Shown here: piece by piece, positions 54,305-64,000 of the stretch
How the letters are laid out: every line of letters begins with the position of its first letter
How positions within the stretch are numbered: the first letter of the stretch is position 1
Origin: Entamoeba invadens IP1
Taxonomy: Eukaryota; Evosea; Mastigamoebida; Endamoebidae
Assembly (NCBI RefSeq): GCF_000330505.1
Contig: NW_004443556.1
Span: forward strand, 70,650-134,649
Direction of reading: 5' to 3'
DNA length: 64,000 bases
Notes under the pieces: model-generated
What the model saw: the letters and a program-made list of their open reading frames with translations, nothing else
Databases searched by the model: none
What the model was told of the DNA's origin: nothing
Program-made: the position numbers and the translations under genes

Positions 54305-57300
54305 ATGGGGTGGCTTGCAAGAATTATCATCTGGACTGCGTCTTTTTTCTTTCCACTTTGGATTCTTATAAAGTCCACTTGGGAAGGGCACTCCCTCGTG
54401 ATTGGAAAGACGTCGTGTGCCGCTGCTTTTAAAGTGTCGAATATAACATTTAAAATTCATAACAACAGTCTTTTAATTAAAGCAAAGAAAACGAAAGGGT
54501 TTGTCCACTTTGAGGAATTGAAAAAAATTTTTCAAAATGCGATGAATATACAAACAAAAACAGCACCAAATTATTTACAAATGACTTTAAAAATGATCAT
54601 CTCAAAAGTTTTTAATTTGGTTGTGGCACTTTTGAATATCAAGACGATTAAATTGGAATGTAAACAAATTACTGTGGTGTTTGGACTCATCACAGTCGAA
54701 GAAAATGACTTTCAAGTGTCTTATTTAATGGACACAAACACCATTGAACTGACTCAAAATAACACAACCATTAAATGTTTAAACAAGGTATTCACAATAC
54801 AAACAAAAGGACTTTTTATCACTGATAAGTTGTTAAAGATTGTCGAGTGTAAATTTATTTGTCGAGACGTCTCTGTGCTTCTTTCATTGGACATCAATTT
54901 TCCATCACAAACGCAGCATAATATTGTTTTAAGAATTCCTCCAATCTTGCTCTTTAAAAATACAACTGAAAGTGTTGGGTCAATCGACTTAGGAAACCAA
55001 ATTGAAATTTATGGCAACAAAATTACATTCAATAAAATTAACACTTTTGTATCCGAAAATTTTCTTGTTATGCTCCAATTGGTGGACCTTTTGGTGTTTA
55101 AAAAAGTTGTTGGAGAAAAGCCGAAGTTATCAGTACGTGGGTCGTGTAATCAATTTGACATCTTTGTTACTGTAAATAAAGAAAAACTTTTGTTGTCATT
55201 ACTAACAATCGACTTTTCTTTTGAAAGGGGTTTAATAAATTACACCACAAAAAGTGTTCAATTGTTGACTCAAAATGTCGTACTTCAAAATGTTGTTGCA
55301 ATTTTGGACAACTTCTCTTTGTCACAAACAAACACAACAACATCCATCACAACACAAAAAGTGACAGTGACAATTAACAAAATGACTGTACTCACTGCTT
55401 TAAATATCATAAACACTTGTTCTCAATATAAATCACAAATTGTAGATGTCAAAGAATTGTTTATTTGTGACTCTTTTGGAGAAGAAAATTTACTGTTTTT
55501 CGTTGTCTCTATTGCTGAAATTGAAATAACCTTTTCAGACAATAAAACTGTGAACCACAAAATAACAGTTTTCATATCAAAACCAATGTATTCACAAAAT
55601 AGTGTATCATGTGACTCAAGTCACATTTTATTTAATACTACAAAATGTGCTGTGATTACTTCAATTACACTATTTGATATGTTCACAACTCCACATTTGG
55701 AGATACGAACGTGCCAATTACTTTCACACCCAACAGACTTCATTCGAATGAAAAACGTGTTAAGTGACATTTGTTCAGTATTGTCAAATGAATTATGTCA
55801 AATAATAAATGTTACTCCATACACTCTATGTATCACCACTTCAAAACAAATTATTGTACTCCCCAACTCGATTTCTGATGATGAAATAATTTTTGGTGAG
55901 TCGTTTAATGTGACTATTAACAATGAAAGCACTTTAATACACTTTCCGTACAACAAAATTGTATTTAAAAATTCCAGCCTTGATGTTAAATTGCGAAAGA
56001 ACAAAATTACATTTTGTGGCGGTTTTATTATCAAAAACAGTTTGACCAAGTCTGTTGTTTTAACCTTTCCAAAAACGTCAAAATGTCTGTCACCTTCTGA
56101 AAAGTACTGTTTTGACGTTATAAATAAAAAAGAAAGACTTTCACTAATTTACAATGAACTTGCCTTGTCGTATCAATCAATGGAAACTATGGAAGACATT
56201 TTCTGTGATGAACAACACTCCCTTGTGATTAAGAAGAGTGGCCCAAATGTTGTGAAACTGAAACCATCGCGAAGAATAAGTAATGGACTTCCTTTCATTA
56301 TACACGTAAATGCTATTAACAACACGCGGACAAATATCTTGTTGTATCCCAAAGAGAATATCTGTGTGTTTCCATACAATTCTGTGATATACACACTGTC
56401 GTTCATTGTGAATAAAGTGTGTTACAACAACATTAAAATTGGACAAGATTTTGTATTGCTAGATCAGCAGTGTATAGTGCACATTCACAATTGTATTAAT
56501 ACTATCGTCTTCTGTGCAGATTTGGTCATCACTAACACAACTGATTTAAAACTCTTTTACTTCCCAGAGAAATTTGTTTTCTTGAAGGGAGGACGACCAA
56601 TACATCCAGTTGTTATAACAGACAACACAAAAGAATTGTTTATTGGTGTTTCGACGTTAAGTGTCACACAAATAGATAATGACATGGAGCTTTATAATGA
56701 CACCAAAGTGTACAAACTGACATCACGAAAAAGAGTTTATTATGAAGAAAAGAGTAATGATATTATGTCTTATCTTATTGAAATCACACACAAATACGTG
56801 ATCAAAAATAGCTCTGAAAACACAGAAATCGTTGCGATACATTTCAGTGGAGAAACGCTCTTTTTAAATAGTCGAGAGAGTAAACCTCTTGTTTTCGACC
56901 AGAATAGAACATCCCAAATTAAGTTTGGTGTCTCGGGAGGTAACAACGACTTTGAAATATGTTGGAGTTCATTGTTCGATGTTGAAAAGGTCTTTCAAAA
57001 TGCGGCGATGATCGAAATAAATAAAACTGATAAGACGATATCCACACAATTGGAAGATGGAATTTTGGTACTCAAAGTGACTCATAAAACTATGATGGAA
57101 GTCGTCAATACAACATCTTTGGTATTTTCATTTGAACAATCCGGACAACCACAAAAGTTTTTGATACTCCCAAACCAAAAACTTCCTTTAAATTTGCCCG
57201 ACCCATTTGGGAAAAAAGCACTCAAATTGGAGTACAACAACGAAGAATGTGAAATTCCTTTAACAAAAAATGGGAATTACAAAATAGAAGGAAGTCCAGT

Positions 57301-57997
57301 GGTCTATCTCTCGGTGACTACTTTGCCACTCGTCATCGTGTTTGCAGAGACAAAAACGAAAAACCCAAACACAAAACTCTTTTCCTTGAAAACGCTTGAC
57401 GTGCTCTTCAAGCCAAGTGTACACGTATCAGACATTTCTATTACAAAAGAAGAACTCCCGAAATTTTGCGCCAAACACAACCAACTCACAAAATCATATT
57501 CTAAGCGTCACTCTCAAAAATTATTTATTTACAAATGCTCAGCAGAAAAAGTGAATGTCGAAGTGGATACCATTGATACACTCACAACTTTTAATAAAGT
57601 CCAGGCAAGTTGCATCGTTCAAGATTGGACTGTTCTTTCCATCGAAATCGTCCCTCCACCTTTGGCTCTGCAAATAACACAAAAATTAAAAAATGTTATA
57701 TATAACAAAAATGACACGTTCGACGTAAAGAGTGTGATAGCCATTCCACCTCTTGTAATGACTCCATTCACTCTTTCTGTGTGTTTGAAAGACTTTTTCG
57801 ACTTGAGGGGCATCCAGTTTTCCTTCAGTTCGTTCAGTAGCGATAAGTGTTCTTTGCCTCACTTTTTAGTGACGGTCTTCCAGTTCTACGAGTCGCAAGC
57901 TTATGACCAAATACCACGCGTTGCACGGTCTGCTCTTGTGGCCAACTTCCCAGTCGACGCTCTTCTGAAGTTGTTATACTCATTGTCTGCACACTAA
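54305..57997 (+). CDS. VPS13/bridge-like lipid-transfer-type protein
   Basis: The 1230-residue protein starts at ATG 54305 with a membrane-anchor-like stretch (ARIIIWTASFFFPLWILI), as seen at the N-terminus of several bridge-like lipid-transfer proteins. The long middle is all-beta with repeated short amphipathic strands. At about 820-900, YLIEITHKYVIKNSSENTEIV through SRESKPLVF to FEICWSSLFDVEKV recalls the VPS13 adaptor-binding (SHR-BD) repeat, where an N-x-(S/T) and a Trp-Ser mark each unit. Such proteins move phospholipids at organelle contacts. It is short compared with VPS13 (over 3000 aa), so it may be a reduced member or belong to another all-beta family. No break seen. Confidence 0.5.
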   Translation: MGWLARIIIWTASFFFPLWILIKSTWEGHSLVIGKTSCAAAFKVSNITFKIHNNSLLIKAKKTKGFVHFEELKKIFQNAMNIQTKTAPNYLQMTLKMIISKVFNLVVALLNIKTIKLECKQITVVFGLITVEENDFQVSYLMDTNTIELTQNNTTIKCLNKVFTIQTKGLFITDKLLKIVECKFICRDVSVLLSLDINFPSQTQHNIVLRIPPILLFKNTTESVGSIDLGNQIEIYGNKITFNKINTFVSENFLVMLQLVDLLVFKKVVGEKPKLSVRGSCNQFDIFVTVNKEKLLLSLLTIDFSFERGLINYTTKSVQLLTQNVVLQNVVAILDNFSLSQTNTTTSITTQKVTVTINKMTVLTALNIINTCSQYKSQIVDVKELFICDSFGEENLLFFVVSIAEIEITFSDNKTVNHKITVFISKPMYSQNSVSCDSSHILFNTTKCAVITSITLFDMFTTPHLEIRTCQLLSHPTDFIRMKNVLSDICSVLSNELCQIINVTPYTLCITTSKQIIVLPNSISDDEIIFGESFNVTINNESTLIHFPYNKIVFKNSSLDVKLRKNKITFCGGFIIKNSLTKSVVLTFPKTSKCLSPSEKYCFDVINKKERLSLIYNELALSYQSMETMEDIFCDEQHSLVIKKSGPNVVKLKPSRRISNGLPFIIHVNAINNTRTNILLYPKENICVFPYNSVIYTLSFIVNKVCYNNIKIGQDFVLLDQQCIVHIHNCINTIVFCADLVITNTTDLKLFYFPEKFVFLKGGRPIHPVVITDNTKELFIGVSTLSVTQIDNDMELYNDTKVYKLTSRKRVYYEEKSNDIMSYLIEITHKYVIKNSSENTEIVAIHFSGETLFLNSRESKPLVFDQNRTSQIKFGVSGGNNDFEICWSSLFDVEKVFQNAAMIEINKTDKTISTQLEDGILVLKVTHKTMMEVVNTTSLVFSFEQSGQPQKFLILPNQKLPLNLPDPFGKKALKLEYNNEECEIPLTKNGNYKIEGSPVVYLSVTTLPLVIVFAETKTKNPNTKLFSLKTLDVLFKPSVHVSDISITKEELPKFCAKHNQLTKSYSKRHSQKLFIYKCSAEKVNVEVDTIDTLTTFNKVQASCIVQDWTVLSIEIVPPPLALQITQKLKNVIYNKNDTFDVKSVIAIPPLVMTPFTLSVCLKDFFDLRGIQFSFSSFSSDKCSLPHFLVTVFQFYESQAYDQIPRVARSALVANFPVDALLKLLYSLSAH

Positions 57998-58158
57998 CTC
58001 GCGTTGTATGCGAAACTATCCACCAAGTTATAATTCAACTATAATTATAGTTACATTCCCTATTTCCCATCTTCAAATAATGAATAATAACTTATTAATA
58101 AAAATATAGTACCCTGCAACACAAGGAGGCGAAACTGGAAAAGTAGTTAGAGTGTCCC

Positions 58159-59739
58159 ATGAGCTATATGTTGAATCCGACTATCATTCTTTTGAAGGAC
58201 GGGACCGACACAAGTCAGGGGAAGGGGCAGATCATTAGTAACATCAACGCGTGTCAGGCCATAGCGGACATTGTGAAGACAACACTTGGCCCACGTGGGA
58301 TGGACAAACTGTTTTTGGACAATGGGAAGATCTTAGTGACTAATGACGGTGCCACTGTTATGAAAAACTTGGATATCGTCCATCCGGCTGCTCAAGCACT
58401 TGTTGATATAGCAATGGCACAAGACTCTGAAGTGGGCGATGGGACTACAACCGTCGTAGTCTTAGCTGGGGAATTACTCTCGCAAGCTAAGAAGTTGATA
58501 GAAGATGGGATTCACTCGCAGGTCATCATTAAAGGGTTTCGAATGGCTGAGAAGAAAGCGAAGGAGACCATCAATGCGATGAAAATATCATTTGAGAAGA
58601 AAGACCTGATCTCATACCTCCGCAATTGCGCTAAGACCTCGATGCAGAGCAAGTTGATTGCGATGCAACGGGAACACTTCACCGATATTGTTGTCCAGAG
58701 TGTGATGCAGTTGGACGACACCTTAGACATCGACATGATTGGGATCAAGAAAGAACAAGGCGGGTCGTTGGAAGACTCGTTCACATTAGAAGGCGTTGCG
58801 TTCAAGAAGTGTTTCTCATACGCAGGGTTCGAACAACAACCAAAGCTCTTTGTCAACCCTAAGATCATCTGCTTAAACATCGAACTTGAGCTGAAAAAGG
58901 AGAAGGACAATGCTGAAGTCCGTATCGATGACCCCACGCAGTACCAGAAAATTGTCGACGCCGAGTGGCAAATCCTCTACACGAAACTTGAAAACATCGT
59001 GAAGTCTGGAGCGAACATTGTCCTCTCCAAATTACCAATTGGAGACTTGGCAACACAATACTTTGCCGATCGTAAGATCTTCTGTGCTGGAAGAGTCGAA
59101 GAGCCGGACTTGAAACGCGTCTGTTTGGCGACGGGAGCGAAGATCCAAACGACGGTGAGTGAACTTGACGACACGGTGTTGGGGACTTGTGGGAAGTTTG
59201 AAGAGCAACAGATAGGGAAAGAGCGCTACAACTTGTTCAGCGGCTGCACGAAAGCGAAGAGCTCGACGATCATCTTGAGAGGCGGAGGAGAACATTTTAT
59301 TGATGAAGCTGAGCGATCGCTCCACGACGCGATTATGATAGTTCGACGAGCTATGAAACACAAAGAAATGGTCTGTGGAGGTGGAGCTGTTGAGATGGAA
59401 ATAGCAAAGGAATTGAAGGAGTATGCGATGACTATTGAAGGGAAATTGCAATACGTTGTTTTGGGATATGCAAAGGCATTTGAAGGCATCCCACGCCAAC
59501 TTGCGGACAACGCCGGGTTTGATCCCACGAACATCTTGAATTTACTCCGAAAGAAACACTCGGAAGGAGGGAAGTGGTTTGGCGTCGATGTCAATAACGA
59601 AAATATCCTCGACATGATGGAAACTCAAGTGTGGGAACCGGCTCTTATCAAATTGAATGCAGTGGCTGCCGCTACTGAAGCCGCTGGGTTGATCATTTCG
59701 ATCGACGAGACTATTAAGGCACCCGAGCACAAAAATTAA
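58159..59739 (+). CDS. CCT7: T-complex protein 1 subunit eta
   Basis: An intact 526-residue group II chaperonin subunit from ATG 58159. The N-terminal [16 protein letters not shown] and [20 protein letters not shown] are diagnostic of the eta subunit. The ATP site shows [16 protein letters not shown] and GDGTTTVV, and the late equatorial motif [13 protein letters not shown] is present. Mid-protein landmarks ([42 protein letters not shown]) follow CCT7 order. CCT folds actin, tubulin and other cytosolic proteins as an eight-subunit double ring. G+C is higher than in neighbours, usual for highly expressed Entamoeba genes. Confidence 0.96.
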   Translation: MSYMLNPTIILLKDGTDTSQGKGQIISNINACQAIADIVKTTLGPRGMDKLFLDNGKILVTNDGATVMKNLDIVHPAAQALVDIAMAQDSEVGDGTTTVVVLAGELLSQAKKLIEDGIHSQVIIKGFRMAEKKAKETINAMKISFEKKDLISYLRNCAKTSMQSKLIAMQREHFTDIVVQSVMQLDDTLDIDMIGIKKEQGGSLEDSFTLEGVAFKKCFSYAGFEQQPKLFVNPKIICLNIELELKKEKDNAEVRIDDPTQYQKIVDAEWQILYTKLENIVKSGANIVLSKLPIGDLATQYFADRKIFCAGRVEEPDLKRVCLATGAKIQTTVSELDDTVLGTCGKFEEQQIGKERYNLFSGCTKAKSSTIILRGGGEHFIDEAERSLHDAIMIVRRAMKHKEMVCGGGAVEMEIAKELKEYAMTIEGKLQYVVLGYAKAFEGIPRQLADNAGFDPTNILNLLRKKHSEGGKWFGVDVNNENILDMMETQVWEPALIKLNAVAAATEAAGLIISIDETIKAPEHKN

Positions 59740-59920
59740 TCGACTTTTTGAGGTACGTTTTCACGTCTTTTGAATGTTTGGAACGTGTGTTGTATGAGTG
59801 ACACTGTACACAAGTGTGGATGTGATATAATTGAATGATAAAGAGTCACAATTGAAAGAGAAGTGTTCCACGAAACTTGTAATTAATAATAAATATAATA
59901 CACAATAGTACACTACACGA

Positions 59921-61639
59921 TCAATCAACGATCACTTCGACATCATCATCATCACCACAGGAGTCACCTAAGTCATTTATATACTTAAGTACTGTTCCGT
60001 TGGCATCTAACTCGATAAGACAGCAATCTGAAGGACACAACTGAATCAACGTTTTTAAGTGTTGGTCGATGGTGATCATCGAAAAGTAACAGGGCTTCTC
60101 ACAGATTGGACAATTCCAATAACAGTTGTTAAGACAGTAATCTAACATCCCTTTCAAGTTAACGACGGTTGTGTGTTTGCATTCACATCCTCTCACTGGT
60201 ATTTGGATCATTTGGAAACTTAACGGACATCGTAAATTGATTTGAGTCTTGCCCACAGAAACATCTTCACATTTGACCGACTTCTCTTCTTGTTTGAGAA
60301 CAGAGTTGGGTGGTGCAGGTACCTCCTCCATCGGAAAGAATGTCTGTGTACTCCCTTTCACCACATTAGTATTCGACAACCCTTCATTCAAATCGTCATC
60401 GTCGTCAATATTGATGCAGTCCGTTGGAAAAACGGCTCTTTTTGTTTCAATCACCTTTATGACACTTTGAAAGTCGCAAAGTGCTTTGTACTGATTGTCA
60501 GGTTCATTCAGATTTAGCCCACTCTCAACGATTGTAAGTAATTCATCAATTTGTCTGTAGCTACACAACGAGATGACTAGAACAACATCACTCGAGTATT
60601 TGTTCACCATCACACTCAGGGAGTTCACACTCGAATAACAATTGGTGGTGATATCAAGTGGCTTTCTGACAACAGCGGGAGTCGAGTGCGGTTGTCCATA
60701 AAGTGGTTGCATGAGTCCGTCCAAATCCACAAAATTTGAGTTAGCGATGAGTTGTATGATGTATATATCTGCCGACTCCGTATTCGTCTTTGTGTCGAAC
60801 ACCCTCACTGTAATCCTTTGGTTGTTTTTCTTATTACCAATATTGATTTCCGTGCGCGCCTTATTTAACGGACTCAAAAACGGTTTGCAGTATAATATTT
60901 TGTCGATATAGTACTGTGGGTGTTGTGTTCTGAAGAATTCGACATTGAGAAGGTTCTGTTGCACGTCTGTGTTATAAGTATAACTAGTATTACTGGCGCT
61001 GTCATCCTGGCAACACGCAGATTTCACATTTGGTGTGAATTTGTTGAAACCAGTAAAAGTGTTGTAAATGCTTTTGTAGATGTCGTTCGACAATTTAAAG
61101 GAGTAGTCAAGTAAGTTTTGTTGCGAACGTCTTGAACTTCCAAAAGATTGAGAAGAGATATTCTGAGTGCTTTGTAATGGACTTTGCGCAACATTTTGTG
61201 ATGCGCTATTTGATCCAAAGTTTTTGGGAAGAGGTCGAATCTTATTGATCTTCTCTAACTCCATCTTCTCAGCCTCTTTCTTCGCATTAGTTATACTAAG
61301 CTCTTCCTCTTGACTACGACTTAGTTGTTGTGTTTTGTGTTGCGTTGCGACTGAAGTCTGAAACACTGAAGGGTTCAGTTCCCCCAATGATCCAATCGGA
61401 GCAGTTACAAGTTCCACTATATATTTGATATACGCCTTCTTCTTTGTGTTTCTCCTCTTGCGGAGCCTCAAGTCTGGAAATGTGTTTGAAATGATGTCTG
61501 CGATCTTTTCTATCTGTGGAAGTGTGAGGTGTGCTATGCCCCCAGTTTCGGAAAAAAACATCGGGGCATTCGCAGTAGTAATTTTAAACTCTGTGAGTAA
61601 CGACTCACAAAGTTTAAATTGTGCAAGGACCGTATTCAT
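59921..61639 (-). CDS. SIZ/PIAS-type SUMO E3 ligase
   Basis: The 572-residue protein starts at ATG 61639. The N-terminal 75 residues are helical and end basic (RLRKRRNTKKKAYIKY). A PINIT-like region lies at about 245-360 (ILYCKPFLSPLNKARTEI; RITVRVFDTKTNTE). The SP-RING is at about 470-540: LRCPLSFQMIQIPVRGCECKH, VNLKGMLDYCL and WNCPICEKPC. The extreme C-terminus is acidic with a SUMO-interacting string (DDDDVEVIVD). SIZ/PIAS ligases transfer SUMO onto nuclear substrates, with the PINIT domain aiding specificity. An Nse2/Mms21 ligase is unlikely at this length and with a PINIT. Confidence 0.85.
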   Translation of the reverse strand: MNTVLAQFKLCESLLTEFKITTANAPMFFSETGGIAHLTLPQIEKIADIISNTFPDLRLRKRRNTKKKAYIKYIVELVTAPIGSLGELNPSVFQTSVATQHKTQQLSRSQEEELSITNAKKEAEKMELEKINKIRPLPKNFGSNSASQNVAQSPLQSTQNISSQSFGSSRRSQQNLLDYSFKLSNDIYKSIYNTFTGFNKFTPNVKSACCQDDSASNTSYTYNTDVQQNLLNVEFFRTQHPQYYIDKILYCKPFLSPLNKARTEINIGNKKNNQRITVRVFDTKTNTESADIYIIQLIANSNFVDLDGLMQPLYGQPHSTPAVVRKPLDITTNCYSSVNSLSVMVNKYSSDVVLVISLCSYRQIDELLTIVESGLNLNEPDNQYKALCDFQSVIKVIETKRAVFPTDCINIDDDDDLNEGLSNTNVVKGSTQTFFPMEEVPAPPNSVLKQEEKSVKCEDVSVGKTQINLRCPLSFQMIQIPVRGCECKHTTVVNLKGMLDYCLNNCYWNCPICEKPCYFSMITIDQHLKTLIQLCPSDCCLIELDANGTVLKYINDLGDSCGDDDDVEVIVD

Positions 61640-62266
61640 CTTATTTAATCAGTTTCTCTCCTCTTTTTTTTCTTCAACAATTGGACTGAGTTTTCATTTT
61701 TCGTTTTGCATTAACTTTTTTTTAATAACTTTACTATTTATTTATAATTTTTTAGTTTAGTAAATATAATACCAATTTAATAGTATTGTTTTTATTTATT
61801 TGAGAATTATAATTTATATTATATAAATATAATTATTATATTAGATTATCTAATATTATTTATCTTATAGTTTTTTTAATTTAATTAACACCTAAAATAA
61901 CATTGAACAAAATTCAAGTGGTCTAAAAATCGGGAAATCTTGAGTTTATTAAATATTTTCCCTGTTTATTATATATTTATTGTGTCAATAACAATACACA
62001 AGCCAAAAAGGGAAAAACAGCTAAAAATTTCTATATATTTTTAAAACCAGGTCAATTCAAAAACAAAAGAGTTATTTTAAGTGTTATTAAAAAAATAAAA
62101 AATATTATTAAAATATAATTTTAATTTACTAAAAAATATTTTAGTCAATTTAGATGAGAATTAAAGATAAAAAAATATCTAACAAAAAAAGAAAAGCCTC
62201 AAAGTTCTGTAGTGAACACGTGGCAGTTCCAAAAGAACGAGTCAACAAAACTACAAATGTGTGCAA
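61640..62266. other. Divergent intergenic DNA
   Basis: The shared 5' region of the SIZ-like and DCN1-like genes. AT-rich. A TGAAC word at 62211-62215 resembles the Entamoeba GAAC promoter element. Confidence 0.35.
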
Positions 62267-62932
62267 ATGAGCCAAATCCAGAAGGCGTTTGACAAGTACA
62301 AAACGATTGGGAAATCCGGCCACGGTTCAATTAAAAGTGAAGAGCAGATTGGATCGTTTTGTTTAGCGTTAGGTTTAGACCAAGATGGGTCTGATTTGTA
62401 TGTTTTAGGATTCATTGGTGAGTCAAAGAAGTATGGATATTTCAAAGAAAACGACATAAAGAAAATAACTAAAGTGTTTAATAAGGAAGAAGCGCTTCAT
62501 GACCAAATCCAAAACTATTTCAACAAAATGGAACGCCCTGAATACCGAAATTTCCTTTCAGTTATATATAAATGGGTGGATGAAATGTTAAAAGACATTC
62601 AACACAACGAGCCTCTTCCCAAAAAAGAAAATTTGAAAATTTCCAAACCAGTCTTTTTAGAAGGGCGGACTGAAATGATTCAAATCCTTCCTGACTTACT
62701 CGACGCTATTATACAAACTAAACTCAAAACAGATCTTTTCGAGAACTTCGTTTACTTCATCACTAATGTGAGATGTCGAAGACTTTTGACCTTCGATGAA
62801 TTCACTTCTATAGTCGACTTCTTGACTCAATTTAAGACACTTTCATATGCGGCGCATTCGACTGACGACACCACTTCGTTACCTTTATTATATGATGACT
62901 TCGTCGTCTTCATCCAGACTAAGAAGAAGTGA
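62267..62932 (+). CDS. DCN1-like neddylation factor
   Basis: The 221-residue protein starts at ATG 62267 (a GTG at 62261 is not used). Residues 5-20 (IQKAFDKYKTIG) and SEEQIGSFCLALGLDQDGSD match the start of the potentiating-neddylation (PONY) domain. YGYFKENDIKKI follows, and the C-terminal half has ILPDLLDAIIQTKL, LFENFVYFITNVRCRRLLTFDEF and IVDFLTQFKTL, in the position of the DCN1 cullin-binding surface. DCN1 helps NEDD8 E2 load cullins. Sequence divergence is high; an EF-hand-like protein is the alternative, but no calcium loop is visible. Confidence 0.6.
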   Translation: MSQIQKAFDKYKTIGKSGHGSIKSEEQIGSFCLALGLDQDGSDLYVLGFIGESKKYGYFKENDIKKITKVFNKEEALHDQIQNYFNKMERPEYRNFLSVIYKWVDEMLKDIQHNEPLPKKENLKISKPVFLEGRTEMIQILPDLLDAIIQTKLKTDLFENFVYFITNVRCRRLLTFDEFTSIVDFLTQFKTLSYAAHSTDDTTSLPLLYDDFVVFIQTKKK

Positions 62933-63087
62933 TTGCTTGCATACTATTTATTTTACTATATTTATTCTATTATTTATAATAGATGCTCTTGCTCTTCAAT
63001 TTATAGTTTCTTTATAATACCGTACTAGTATATATTAGATATATAACAAGAGTGTTCTATTAATATAAAGAATGACTGAATAAACTA
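62933..63087. other. Short convergent spacer
   Basis: AT-rich 3' flanks of the DCN1-like and GTPase genes; nothing recognised. Confidence 0.4.
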
Positions 63088-63681
63088 TTAGGACTGCTTC
63101 TTCTTCCAAATTGAGGACTTGGTAGTTGCTTTAATGATTTCTTCGAGGATGGTTTTAGTGTCCAAATTGAGCATTACTGACGTTTCGAGATAAGCTGAGA
63201 TCTTAGTCTTTTTCAACTCCGCCTTGACTTCTTTCTGTGATCTTATTTTTTGTTTGCCGAGTTTGCTCAGTGTTTCTTTGTCGTCTTTCAAGTCGATTTT
63301 GGTTGCAATGATGATGACGGGGATGTCAGGGGAGATGGTTCGAGCCTCTTTTGCTGCTTCAATCACTCGATCGAATGAACGAGGGATGTAAGGGCAGTAA
63401 CAGATAACTACACAGTCACTACTTGACATAGCAACTGAAGTTAATTTGGCATAGTCTGATGTTCCACTTGTATCGATGAGTGTTAAACTATATATTTGAC
63501 CCCCATACACTGTTCGCATATTAAATTGTTCTTGTACAGTCGGTTCATATATGGTTGTGAAAGTGCCCCGTGTTATCACATTTAACATCTGAGTCTTTCC
63601 TACACCAGCAGCACCAGTGAAGGTCACGACTATCTTTTTGGTCATCACAGCGTTAACAGACATCTGCTTTTTCTTTGCCAT
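63088..63681 (-). CDS. Divergent Rho/Ras-like small GTPase
   Basis: The 197-residue protein starts at ATG 63681. G1 is GAAGVGKT (23-30): the position equal to Ras Gly12 is Ala. G2 Thr is in YEPTVQEQF. G3 is DTSGT at 70-74: the catalytic Gln (Ras Gln61) is Thr. G4 is ATKIDL, Rho-like TKxD. G5-like ETSV follows. The C-terminus ends WKKKQS with no CaaX cysteine, so lipid anchoring is absent or relies on another subunit. Both changes would be expected to slow GTP hydrolysis, so it may be mostly GTP-bound. The order of motifs is otherwise canonical. Confidence 0.8.
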   Translation of the reverse strand: MAKKKQMSVNAVMTKKIVVTFTGAAGVGKTQMLNVITRGTFTTIYEPTVQEQFNMRTVYGGQIYSLTLIDTSGTSDYAKLTSVAMSSSDCVVICYCPYIPRSFDRVIEAAKEARTISPDIPVIIIATKIDLKDDKETLSKLGKQKIRSQKEVKAELKKTKISAYLETSVMLNLDTKTILEEIIKATTKSSIWKKKQS

Positions 63682-64000
63682 TTTTTAGATGATTTTGTTT
63701 TTTTACAAGCCAGGTCCATGTTCTCTATATTTCGCTCTCCTTTTCGGGATTTTTCACAAGATGTCTCAACTCCTTTTAGCTTCATGTTTTTTTTAGGTTC
63801 ACCAACTCTGTTTGGTGTTTTCATCGTCTTTTTTAGATGTGAAAATCTGGTGTTGGGTGCATTTTGAAAAAAATTGCATTTTCTTTATTTGTGCTTTTTA
63901 GGGGCTTTTTGTGATCTAAAATTAGTACAATCAAGCCATCTAATAATATTTAATTTATTTAATTTTACTACCAGTTATTAAATTTGTCTTTTATTCGTTC
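63682..64000. other. 5' flank with an overlapping short minus-strand frame
   Basis: A minus-strand frame from ATG 63824 (MKTPNRVGEPKKN) runs into the GTPase start in another phase and stops at 63645-63647 (59 codons). It could be an upstream ORF or a misread N-terminus. Beyond 63830 nothing was seen. Confidence 0.3.

Overview
The window reads as nuclear DNA of a protist very close to Entamoeba, most likely a species rich in DNA transposons such as E. invadens. Four things point there: the sequence is very AT-rich, genes are compact on both strands, the introns are tiny (about 40-170 nt) and nearly all begin GTTTG, and the gene set includes a cysteine-rich receptor kinase, a BspA-type leucine-rich-repeat protein, a TLDc protein and Rab/Rho-like GTPases. 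The species is an inference. The families are read from motifs, not from database searches.

Region 1 (1-19.3 kb) is an accessory, transposon-dominated block without an intact host gene. In order it holds a decayed LINE-type retrotransposon, a TA-flanked MITE, a hAT-type element with a broken transposase, a fragmentary Hsp70 pseudogene beside a perfect hairpin, a Tc1/mariner-type element with 359-bp terminal inverted repeats (TIRs), a 2.4-kb TA-flanked non-autonomous element with another element nested in it, about 4 kb of AT-rich desert, and a PIF/Harbinger-type element.

Region 2 (19.4-40.7 kb) is mostly host genes: a short Paf1-like protein convergent with a Pcf11-like 3'-end processing factor, a small two-exon membrane protein, an MBL-fold (ComEC-like) hydrolase, a three-exon small protein of unknown family, an unknown 196-aa protein, a DNAJC17-like J protein, a five-exon Rab GTPase with a 9-nt microexon, a cysteine-rich transmembrane receptor kinase that appears damaged, SRP54, and a BspA-type LRR protein.

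Region 3 (40.9-53.4 kb) is mixed: a pogo/Tigger-like element with a twice-frameshifted transposase, a TLDc protein, a Raptor (TORC1) homologue, a candidate structured RNA near 49.7 kb, and three further TA-flanked elements between 50.2 and 52.0 kb.

Region 4 (53.4-64 kb) is dense in genes: an unknown protein, a VPS13/bridge-type lipid-transfer-like protein, CCT eta (CCT7), a SIZ/PIAS SUMO ligase, a DCN1-like neddylation factor, and an unusual Rho/Ras-like GTPase.

The host genes span RNA polymerase II elongation and 3'-end formation (Paf1, Pcf11, possibly DNAJC17), protein targeting and folding (SRP54, CCT7), nutrient signalling (Raptor), ubiquitin-like conjugation (SIZ, DCN1) and trafficking or signalling GTPases. 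They do not form an operon. The most unusual content is the transposon block: several unrelated-looking elements share a 5'-CAG terminus and a TA target, and two of the larger ones carry regularly spaced short motifs inside long TIRs.
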